NCBI RefSeq assembly: GCF_014529535.1
Contig: NW_023503409.1
Span: 10,292,390 to 10,356,389, forward strand
Source of the DNA: Bradysia coprophila
Taxonomy: Eukaryota > Arthropoda > Insecta > Diptera > Sciaridae
Reading direction: 5' to 3'
DNA: 64,000 bases
Under the pieces are notes generated by a model that worked only from the letters and a program-made list of their open reading frames with translations, was not told the DNA's origin and ran no database searches. Position 1 is the first letter of the stretch. The number at the start of each line of letters is the position of its first letter. Positions 12,601 through 20,821 of this stretch are shown one piece after another. A program made the translations under genes and the position numbers.

Positions 12601-13520
12601 TTTTTTCATTTAAAATTCCAGCGGATTTATACCGAGTCATCGACTTACCTCTCAATGTTATATTTCTGCATCAACAATTGCAAAAGAAAGGCTAAATGGA
12701 TTATTTAATTTAAGGAATAGTAAATTGCGTGCTTGCTTGTAAGTTTTTAGACCCGTACGAAGTACAACGCATACGTTTGTAGCACGTCGAATTGGACTCC
12801 CTGAGTAAGGGGAAACCGATTGTGGTTGTCTAGAGATATCTCGAGTAAAGTTTGAGCGGATTTTTTTTTTGTTTGAAAGATATTAACGAATGTAAAGCGT
12901 CAGTATTATTTCCGGTCTCCTAACAAAATGGCTGCCGGCAGCTATATTGGATTTTAGTAAAAGTGAAATATCTTGGTGAAAATGGTACTTAGAGAGTTTC
13001 TGTTAACAGAGAAGTAATTGATTATCTGTGTAGGTCGTTTTCGGCATCCTATACATGGACATCTATATATAACTGTATACAGCTATATTCATCTGTGAAA
13101 TGTTTATTTATAGTGGAATATAGGTATTAAAGGGCAAATAGGTTTTTAGAAGAGCAGAGAATGATGTGAGAGAGATGATGAGTTTCACATTATAAGCTTT
13201 TGATACAAATAGGTGTTTCGTACGGGTCGGCGTTAGCTATGTTTTGTTTTAGAGTTTGTAATCCCAACTTACAAGCAAGAACGTACCATATTTTGCATGC
13301 TTGTGGTTAACATTATTTCGTGTATTCGTTGGTGAGTAGCACATATTTTACCTGTCAGCGGGAACTTCTAAAAATTAACAAAAATGAATGAATATGAACT
13401 AATTTGATCGACTACGACATGATTGAAAATGAGAAGGAACGTACCTTCGGATGAGGTAGACGATGCAAGATATAAGAAAACCAACAAAATGATGGTCCTC
13501 ATTTCGATGAACACAGACAT
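9652..13520 (-). CDS. Secreted ankyrin-repeat protein, ten exons
   Basis: Exons on the minus strand: 13520-13445, 13367-13352, 12665-12649, 12528-12460, 12348-12229, 12173-11934, 11498-11400, 10523-10413, 10346-10254, 9776-9652. They total 966 nt, 321 aa. Exon 1 encodes a signal peptide (core TIILLVFLYLASS); every junction from exon 3 on is phase 1 and consistent. Later exons encode ankyrin repeats: VIQLLVDEGADINAK, VKKLIENGADVNATD, VEILLQSNSDVNAKD, VKLLLKYNADVNVRN and VKLILEKNVNIYAKD, with TPLNIA- and RTPFMTAA-type turns. Exons 2 and 3 are micro-exons of 16 and 17 nt. The C-terminal tail in the last exon (DERKHDREIYQDI) is chosen by phase; a longer alternative frame stays open there. Ankyrin proteins are normally cytosolic, so a signal peptide is odd. 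Function unknown. Exons 4 to 9 are secure; exons 1-3 and 10 are inferred from splice phase. Confidence 0.78.
10088..10212. mobile_element. Foldback MITE in an ankyrin-gene intron
   Basis: Arms of about 55 bp: the left contains TTTTTCAGGAC and ends TAAGCTTGTCCTAA; the right starts TTAGGACAAGCTTA and carries GTCCTGAAAAA. The loop is about 14 bp. Non-coding. The hairpin at 11513-11635 shares the CAG(G)AC..TCCTAA layout and may be related. Confidence 0.75.
10918..10972 (+). repeat. tRNA-like promoter remnant, possible SINE fragment
   Basis: TGGCGCTAGAGCTCCCG followed by GTGTTCAAATCCGAGGC resembles the B-box half of a tRNA gene (consensus GGTTCGANTCC), but no full cloverleaf can be drawn. It is more likely a fragment of a tRNA-derived SINE than a gene. 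A second tRNA-like B box is at 38329-38345. Confidence 0.3.
11513..11635. mobile_element. Foldback MITE in an ankyrin-gene intron
   Basis: Arms of about 45 bp surround a short loop near 11573: GACAGGAAATG, TTTTTTCAGCAC and GTCCTAA on the left are mirrored by TTAGGAC, GTGCTGAAAAAA and CATTTCCTGTC on the right. Non-coding, between ankyrin exons 6 and 7. Confidence 0.75.
12741..13252 (+). mobile_element. GACCCGTACGAA element, copy 1, internally deleted
   Basis: The left end TTTTTAGACCCGTACGAAGTAC and the right end GGTGTTTCGTACGGGTC...GTTAGCTATGTTTT match the fuller copies at 18813-20012 (+) and 31700-32943 (-). This copy has lost most of the interior, retaining about 510 bp. The bordering sequence is itself inverted (CTTGCTTGTAAGTT near 12732, AACTTACAAGCAAG near 13268). 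Intron of the ankyrin gene. Confidence 0.8.
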
Positions 13521-15297
13521 CTCTTCGAAAAAAATTTAATTTCGATAAGTAGATTTTACGACCAGATATCAATGAAAAATGTTATGCAAATTTCAAATAT
13601 TAAGATGAACGGTAGAGACTCAAAGAAGCTACTAATTCACACACCGAACTGCTACTCATGCATGTAGGCTCTTATCTTATGTTTTTCGTCTTTTATTCAA
13701 AAGGTCAAGAAACGAAGTAAAAGCGAAATTCAAATTCTCATTTTGTGTAGAAAGCCGAAAGTAGCCTTAGATAACAGTTTTCGATTCCTCGGTTTTGGTA
13801 AGGTTTAACTTGGAATGGCAAAAGCATTCATATAAAAACATGAATGACCCTGGTGTTGTGTCTTAAATTTCCTTTTTTCCCAATTTTTTGGAGCGTTTGG
13901 TATGACAGTATAAAGTCAAAGTTTGGTTTCGTTTGGATTTTTCATGAAATTTCGACTTTGAAACTTCATTTCTGGCAAGTAAAAAAACTGTTTTTTTTGT
14001 TTTTAAGTGGTTTTGGTTACTTGTCCTAAAAATTTTCGGTTTTTCCTGAATAACTCGATATTTTCAAGGGGAATTTTTTGGCACCCCTTCCACAAAGGTT
14101 CCTCCTGGGATACTATACATATCCCAAAGACTCAATTTGAGATTAGCCAAAAGTGTACCCTTTCCCATACATTGTGGACGTTAACACCCGCACTACAACC
14201 AAACCTACAAGATTTGCACAAGCTTTAACAGTGAGCATTGCTAAAAAAAAGGCAGAATTTTGAATTTTTTACAAATGCCCGTCGGAAACGCTTTCATGAA
14301 AAATTATTCGATTCTGGTTTTAACTAACATGGTCGGTGAGTGTAGTTTCCCTTGTAAAACGAAACTAAGAAATTTCTTCCGGAAGAGTCAGTTCTTTGGC
14401 CACGTAATTCGCCAATTCTTTTAAAATTTATTTACAATTAACGACCGGACGTTTGGATACAATTACCACCCGAATTATGGAAGATGCAAGAGAATACCAT
14501 GCCGTAAGTTATCAAAATAAAGATATTATGAAGGTTGATGATTGCGAGTTGCTGTGCTAAAAGACGCATTGGATTTAAGACGTACAGGTGCCAAACCTGT
14601 GATATTCCTGGGATACTCTAGAAGGACTAGAATTTTCATCCAGTTATTCTATTACTGAATTTGTCGATGCTTGCTGGAATCTACAGAGACTTCCATAAAC
14701 ATTTGAGTTAACTTGCGAACAAGAGGCTCTGATTTTATTGATGAGTACATAATTCCTACTAGGAATTTCCTAACAATTGACTTCTGTACTTCCTATGACA
14801 TACACATCGACATGTAATCATTAAATCTATTTCTTCTTTTGTTAAATATATCGCCTGTTACAGACGGCAAACATTTGACCATTATTATCATCCGGTCTAT
14901 TACTTCCATCGATCAAACTATTTTTAATCTGTTGATTTCAAAAGTTGTACTTCAACTTATTTAACATGCAATTTTATTACATAAAGGACCATATTTTTGT
15001 CGTCGTTATCGATAACAGATTAGAGAAAAGATATAATAGAAGATATAAAAGATTTATTCAATCAATGGAACTTTAATAAATTCATGTGCTAGTGCATACA
15101 TAGGTAAACGTTTTTACATCAAATGGAATGTAAGGTGAGGCAGTGCTAAGGCACATTTAAATATCAAAAATGCAGCGTTCAACGCTTGCTTAAATTCCAA
15201 AATTTTCTTTGCTAACTCGTCGGAATCGGATGCATTTCTCATTCATCACTATCAGGGGTACAGGTGATCATCGGTTCGGTGATGTTATAACGCTTAA
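13521..15297. other. Spacer between the ankyrin gene and Nse4
   Basis: No gene is supported. One repeat copy (14865-15030) lies here. Short protein-like stretches near 14380-14510 were examined on both strands but cannot be joined into a gene. An AATAAA on the minus strand at 15053-15058 could terminate the Nse4 transcript. Confidence 0.4.
14865..15030 (+). repeat. TAACCTGT-family repeat, copy 2
   Basis: Extended similarity to 1999-2190: CTGTTACAGACGGCAAACAT, TCTATTACTTCCATCGATCA, ATAAAGGACCATATT and TTATCGATAACAGAT occur in the same order. The copy lacks a clean right end. Confidence 0.75.
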
Positions 15298-16478
15298 TCA
15301 TTTCCTAAAAAAATCAGAAAAAGGAAATTCGTTGGCCGGACAGATTGGAATAACGAAATATGGGTCGATTACATCACACAACGTCGTTGAGAGATTGCAA
15401 ATCATTTGATAACTTCCGTTCTGGGCATCTTTTTTCCTATCTGACTCAGATACTGGACGAACGGTAGGGTAACCGTCTGCGTCTCCTCCTATTGCAACAA
15501 GTCCGTCGCGCAGCAAAAATGAAACCTGGAAAGCGTTTTGGATGGTTCGCATAAAGTTTGACGGATCGATGATCAATTTGTAATATTTGAGTGGCTCGTT
15601 ATTGTTGGTCTCGTATAGCTTAAGCGAATAAGAGTTAGAGTCAACAAAACATCGGGAAATCAGTGTCGATCTTGCTGAAGTTGGTATTTTGACGGTTTCA
15701 TTTAATTTACCTGAATGATTTGGTTGCCTATCACATTTACAGTTGTAGCTTCTTGCTCCTCCTTCCGCTTCCGTTCTTGAACTACCGCTATCGGTTTCAT
15801 TTGCTGAGACTGCAAACGATAAAAAATGGCTCAAATGTGGATTGGAATGCAGTCTAGGCTGATGCATACATTTTTGATTGGCGTCCTTTTACGTCGTTCC
15901 TTCACTTCTTTCTGCGGTAACACAGTCTCAACATCAAATGTTCCGAACAGAGACTGTGAATGCACAATAGTTTTCGACATTCCCAATGCTAACTTTTCGA
16001 ACAACTTGTTCCAATCTTTGCTGGGGCCAATTGTCCGATTCTGTAAAGTAAGTTCAACTTCTCTGAGCATCAACTTGAGCTCGTTTTGTGATACACTTAC
16101 TATCGCAGCAACAAATTCATCATCCGCTATCTCCGTATTGCCCATTTTCTGCACAACAGACCCGACTATTTCATGCGCCCCTTTAATGATCTGTGCATCC
16201 ATGACGACCTCGCAACTATTTTCGACACGTTCTTGACATTGACCCTCTGTGTGGATTTCATCGGTGCATTTGACAACATCGGTCACATTTGTCAGCGTTT
16301 GAATGGGAGTCTGATTTTCCGTTGTTGTTTCTGTAGAGTCAGCTATGTTACACTTTTGCTTTCATAAATTAAAATTATCTCAATTCGAGGCACCTATTCT
16401 TGAGCAGAGCTCCAGCAACTCCTTATAACGGCTGCGTCGAGCGAAACTCTTCCGGCGATTATCGTCCGATGATGCCAT
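15298..16478 (-). CDS. Nse4: Nse4, kleisin subunit of the SMC5/6 complex
   Basis: Nse4 bridges the SMC5 and SMC6 heads in the genome-stability complex. Exons on the minus strand: 16478-16394 (start, RRSRYKELLELCSRIG), 16342-15870 (VVMDAQIIKGAHEIVGS and DEFVAAIVS, the Nse4 middle region), 15809-15711 (QQMKPIAVVQERKRKEEQEA then QIIQ), and a terminal segment ending at the TGA at 15298. The terminal segment carries the conserved C-terminal winged-helix signature YYKLIIDPSNFMRTIQNAFQ followed by VSFLLRDG. The first three exons join in phase, but exon 3, read in the family-like frame, runs into a stop four codons past its donor. The only gap before the terminal frame would be a 36 nt intron of the wrong phase. 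An alternative donor inside exon 2 (GTAAAA after ERR) keeps a continuous frame but gives an un-Nse4-like linker. The family is secure; the exact 3' structure is not. Confidence 0.8.
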
Positions 16479-16975
16479 GTTTCAATTATCTTCGTGGACG
16501 CTGGATAAAGAAAAAATGAAATTACCACGGAAATAACACGCTTTGAAGATGACAAAAAATGGAGTGACATTTCTCAGCCATCAAATCAGGGTCGTGTCAA
16601 TCAATCAGAAAAAAGTCTCAGGGTTGGATCTAATTCTATGTCGTTAATGGTCGCTATCCCAATGCAAATTTTAAATTTAGACCTTTCATAAAGCGGTAAG
16701 CGTATCGTGACGTAAATCTTCTACTTCTTTTGGTGATCCCTATGCTGAAAAGGAGGTGTTTAATCAATTCAAAGTTTCATTTTCAACAAATTTAAAAGTC
16801 CACATGATCTGAGTCACTGAGCCACTTAAAACAAAAGGTCAACTAATGTTATGTAGCAACGCACTTCAAGCAAAAGTGATCATAGTGGTCAGCTGCAGAA
16901 GGTGCTCTATATTAGATGAAAATGTTTTTACAGTGTTTTACAGTTGTGCGACAGACTGTCACGTTTCAGTACCCT

Positions 16976-17108
16976 CTTTAGCCTGTCACATACAGCTATT
17001 CATCTGTTATCGATAATGACGACAAAAATAATGACAAGCTCTGGGTAATATGGTCCATTATATCGTAAAATGCATGTTAAGAAGTACAAGATTTGAAATC
17101 AACCGATT
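16976..17108 (-). repeat. TAACCTGT-family repeat, copy 3, reversed and truncated
   Basis: Reading the minus strand gives TTATCGATAACAGATGAATA and GTATGTGACAGGCTA in the order seen at 2170-2206, and AGCTTGTCATTATTTTTGTC likewise. The far end is cut off where the palindromic element at 17107 begins. Confidence 0.75.
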
Positions 17109-17230
17109 AAATAGTTATTTGGATCACAAGGGACGAAAGTAAAGAAATTCAGCCGAAGGCGCGGGCAGCAACTCTCGCACACGGTTGAATTTCTTTACTT
17201 TCGTCCCTTGTGATCCAAATAACTATTTAA
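17107..17230. mobile_element. Palindromic element, 45 bp perfect arms, TTAA borders
   Basis: The 45 bases at 17107-17151 are exactly mirrored at 17186-17230; the outermost four bases of each arm are TTAA. The loop of 34 bp is GC-richer than its surroundings (GCCGAAGGCGCGGGCAGC). TTAA borders are the hallmark of piggyBac-type target choice, so this is probably a piggyBac-related MITE inserted into the TAACCTGT copy. Non-coding. Confidence 0.85.
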
Positions 17231-17385
17231 CGGTTTTTGAGAAATTTGGACTACTGCGTCGAGAAGGCCCCTCTTGAAAATTCTGTTGATGCTTGAAGTA
17301 CGTTGTATGTAAACATGCAACCATCTGCGTAATTATTTGTAATACATCGCCAAGAGTTCTTCGTTTAGAGCTTTAAATGTAAATG

Positions 17386-17596
17386 CAACGCACTGCTCCT
17401 AGCATGAACATAAGAAATATTTGGAGGCTGACGAAGTCACAGTAGGCACTGCGTTTCTTTCGTAAAGACAGATGGCTTGTTTCGTTGTATGAGTTAAAAC
17501 ACACTATACAATCAATCTTAAACGGTAGCTCTCATCACAAAAGCCTCCGAATTGGACATTTGTCAAAGTAGTGTTCATGCTAGGAGCAGTGCGTTG
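17386..17596. mobile_element. MITE with 24 bp perfect inverted ends
   Basis: CAACGCACTGCTCCTAGCAT and four further bases (17386-17409) are repeated exactly in reverse complement at 17573-17596. The outer CAACGCACT matches the ends of the 16858-17305 element, suggesting one superfamily. Length 211 bp, non-coding. Confidence 0.85.
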
Positions 17597-17851
17597 GTAA
17601 ATGTTATTAATTGATAATGGGGCTCAGATAATGAGCCAAAATATTTGGTCGAAATGAATACAAAAAAATTGAGCAAAAAAACATTTTGATTCATGGTGTT
17701 ATCTGTTCACAATAGTATATTACATCTATCAGACAAATGACAGAAATTGTACTTTTTCGAGTGAATTTCCTTGATTCGAGATGATAACTAGCTAGTTATG
17801 ACCTATAGGTCAGTTATGACACTAGCATAAATTTCCATCATTTCGGGATTG

Positions 17852-18031
17852 TAGTGTCTACGCACTCCAAAACAAGAACAGATTAACAATAAGGGGCGTA
17901 CTCGACGCAGTAGTCAGAATTTTTCATATAAATTCAATTCTTTATGTTGGTACCACTGCGGGGACCAAAATAAGTGGCTTTTTGACCGTTAAAAAATCTG
18001 TTCTGGTATCTTGGAGTGCGTCGGTAGTGTA
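17852..18031. mobile_element. MITE with imperfect inverted ends
   Basis: TAGTGTCTACGCACTCCAA at the left is mirrored by TTGGAGTGCGTCGGTAGTG at 18011-18029, followed inwards by an inverted AGAACAGATT. Non-coding. Confidence 0.65.
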
Positions 18032-18267
18032 TGTAGCTCAAGAATTAGACGACGTACATATTTTGCAGTAGAGTAAATTAAGCTTTTCCTCACATCGTTG
18101 AGTAAAATTGATTAGTCGGGTCGAGTATTACTATCAAATATTTTTGAAATAAAATTTCTCCTTGACTGTGTTTAGTTGTTTGAGGTCAATAAATGAATCG
18201 TGTTTTATACAACAGAGCTCCGTAATTTTAAAGTTAATTTAAGAAACTTCCTAAGAAAATTAAGAGA

Positions 18268-18520
18268 ATGAAAGGAATGAAACGGATATGGTTGATTTTG
18301 ATGGTCATTGCTGTTGCTTTCCAGGTTAAGCTTCAATTTGTGTTTGATTGTGCGAAATTCTACTCATTTTTTTGTGAAATGTTTCTAGGACTTTGTCGTG
18401 AGCAATGCAGTCCGCAGTGAACCTGTGAGGTGTGGGCTATTAATGTGTCCGCCGATTTTCTGTCCATTTCCTAAACCAACTGTTCAGGACAACGGATGTC
18501 CAGGCTGTGCAGATTGTTAA
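18268..18520 (+). CDS. Small secreted six-cysteine peptide, antistasin-like
   Basis: Two exons: 18268-18324 encodes MKGMKRIWLILMVIAVAFQ, a signal peptide; 18389-18520 encodes 43 residues ending in TAA. The intron (18325-18388) has GTTAAG and TTTCTAG ends and joins in phase 0. The mature part has six cysteines spaced C-x4-C-x4-C-x11-C-x2-C-x2-C, with the segment VQDNGCPGCADC. This resembles one antistasin unit (cysteine pairs, then D-x-x-G-C-x-x-C-x-C), a fold used by protease inhibitors in invertebrates. The total is 62 aa. The role could also be an antimicrobial or other extracellular peptide. The gene structure is well supported; the family assignment is tentative. Confidence 0.75.
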
Positions 18521-20821
18521 TTATGGGTAGACGGTGTGATTGAGTGAAATACAACCAAATTTTAATTGAATCTTTGAGAGAAAATTGTGGTTTCATTTTC
18601 ACGAGATAATAGTTCATCAACAACAACAACAATGACAACAAAAATGAGCGATAAGTTCTGCTTAAATGTGTTCTCTAATAGAATAGAAAATTGTGTGTCT
18701 GATGCACCACAACAAATTTGTTAGAATGCGTTCAGAATTATAGTCTTTCTGGGAATGTGTATGTCCCACAATGCCTATTACGTTTGGACTTCAAGTGAAT
18801 TTGTATGAAATGGTTTTTAGACCCGTACGAAGTACTGGGGTCTTATAGGTTTACGCATACGTTTGTAACACGTCGAATTGGACTCCCTGAGTAAGGGGAA
18901 ACCTATTGTGGTTGTCTAGAGATGCCAAATCAGTGAAAAAAAATGTCCGTCTGTCCGTCTGTCTGCAGGATAACTTGAGTAAAACGCATCCGATTTTGAA
19001 AATTCTTTTCCCGTTTGGTAATGTCAAAAGACAGGCTAAGTTCGAAGATGAGTGATTTTGGATCGATCCCTCCCGAGCTGTGGACCAATAAGTGCTTTAC
19101 GGTTTTTCGAAGATATCTCCGGACATTTAAACGTTACACTTGGAAGTGATACGTCAAATAAAAGGTATTTACAATACCGATTGACAAAAAAAAAGTTTAT
19201 GGAAATCGGATGACCGACTCGTGAGTTAGACCCCTTGGTGTGAAACAGACACAGGGCGGCAAGCAGTTTTTGCTTGTAGGTCGGCCACATTTGAACATAT
19301 TTCGTCTGTTTTAGCTTTATTAGATAGGTATTGACCGTACCAATCAGGGAAAAAAAAGTTTATGTTCTCCGGAGCGTGAGCTAGGTCTCTTGGAGTGAGC
19401 TCTTATCTGGCTACTCGGCCGTACAGTGAACGTGGAGTATTTTGTCAATATCTCGAGTAAATTTTGACCGAATTTCATGATTTTTTTGTTTGGAAGGTAT
19501 TAACGAATGTACAGCGTCGGTAAAATTTCCGGTCTCCTAACAAAATGGCTGACGGTGGCCATATTGGATTTTAATAAAAGTGATATATATTGGGAAAAAT
19601 GGTTTCTGTTAACATGGAAATAATTTGTTATGTGTGTGGGGTGTTTCAGGTATTCCATATATGGACATCTATATATATCTATATTCACCTATATTGAGCT
19701 ATATACAGGCATATAGAGCTATATAATAGCATATTCATCTGTGAAATGTTTATTTATAGGAAAATATAGGTAAATATAGCGGTATATAGCTGTTTAAATA
19801 GGAATTTATGAAAGTTGACTTCGTACGGGGCTGTCTATATTGCCTCCGGCAATTTATTTATATATGATAACAAGGCAAAGAAAGATAATGTAAGTGATTT
19901 TAAAGCGCGAATAGCTTTTCAGTAGAGAATGAAGTAAAAGAAATGAAGAGTTTCACAGTAAAATCTTTTGATACAAATAGGTGTTTCGTACGGGTCGGCG
20001 TTAGCTATGTTTTACTGTGTTTTTAAGTTGTGTGACTGTCAAGTTTCAGTATATATTCCATTCAGTACCAATCATGCATGAAGTGCGTTGATGGACATCG
20101 CTGATTTTAAGCCGCTTATTGGGTTCGTCGGGTACATTCAATCGAAATTAATTTTATCAGTTTCTTGATTTTCAAAGATGTAATCTGAAACCCGACCCGA
20201 ATGGTTTCAGATTTAATCGGGTTTTTGGTTCTCGGATTTCAAAAACTTCTTTCGGGCTGGGTTCGCGACGAATAGGGTTTTCGAAAATCCTCGACATCTC
20301 TAGGCATAGTGTCACAATTTCTTCAAAATATTTTAAACCGGAACCGATAAAAAATCTAATTCCATCACAAATCGAGTCAAGAAAATAAATGAGAGTTCAA
20401 TGCACCTGCGCACACCTGTATCGTTTCCTCTCTGATTAAAGATCGTAATCGTCTTTCAGTCTATCTATACATCTAAAACTTATGTTAAAGATGATTGAAT
20501 TCGCTTTTTATCTCCTTATCCACAAATGTAAAACATAATCTCGTCAAACATTTAAATTGTCGTCTATTTCATTAAACAATATTAAGTCTAATCGCCCGTT
20601 TACTGTAAGAGTAATAACAACACAAGAATTACTAGGCAAAGAAGTCAAATTGTTAAATAAATATTTGCCATTTTTACGAAGCTACGATCTTCTCGTCTTG
20701 GAAGATAAAGATATGATTGCTTAACCGAAAATTCTGAGGTTTTAATTGGGAAACAAGTCTACGTTTGTACGGATGTACATTTGATCATTCGCGTTTTATT
20801 ACGGAACAAATATTCAGAACT
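18521..20821. other. Spacer occupied mainly by a transposon copy
   Basis: Apart from the GACCCGTACGAA element (18813-20012) and a fragment of the CAACGCACTTC element adjacent to it, nothing is recognised. The bases just before 20822 are the presumed promoter and 5' UTR of the ABCG gene. Confidence 0.5.
18813..20012 (+). mobile_element. GACCCGTACGAA element, copy 2, about 1.2 kb
   Basis: The left end is GTTTTTAGACCCGTACGAAG; the right end is GTGTTTCGTACGGGTCGGCG followed by TTAGCTATGTTTT. The terminal GACCCGTACGAA is inverted between the ends. The interior is co-linear with 31700-32943 on the other strand, including GAATTGGACTCCCTGAGTAA and ACTCGAGTAAATTT-like segments, plus a run of TATATAGC-type tracts near the right end. 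No convincing transposase frame. It has landed beside, or within, a CAACGCACTTC-type element whose right half follows at 20013-20095. Confidence 0.85.

Larger units (their letters stand above)
16858..17305. mobile_element. CAACGCACTTCAAGCA-ended element, nested insertions
   Basis: The left end CAACGCACTTCAAGCA is mirrored at 17290-17305 (TGCTTGAAGTACGTTG). A second copy spans 44864-45180 and shares the next bases AAAGTGATCATAGT. A remnant of the right half appears at about 20013-20095. Inside this copy lie a reversed TAACCTGT repeat and the 45 bp-arm palindrome. Confidence 0.75.
16479..18267. repeat. Repeat-dense spacer between Nse4 and the cysteine-rich peptide gene
   Basis: No coding exon is supported. 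The stretch contains a TIR element (16858-17305) enclosing a TAACCTGT copy and a palindrome, then two more MITEs (17386-17596 and about 17852-18031), each listed separately. Confidence 0.6.

Noticed and set aside
14380..14510. Protein-like pieces (ELANYVAKELTLPEEIS on minus; IQLPPELW on plus)
   Set aside because: Neither has a matching neighbour exon in phase with acceptable splice sites; they overlap on opposite strands, so at most one is real.
19036..19290. 84-codon minus-strand frame in the GACCCGTACGAA element
   Set aside because: The corresponding stretch of the other copy is not conserved as a protein, and the element lies in non-coding repeat sequence; no transposase motif.
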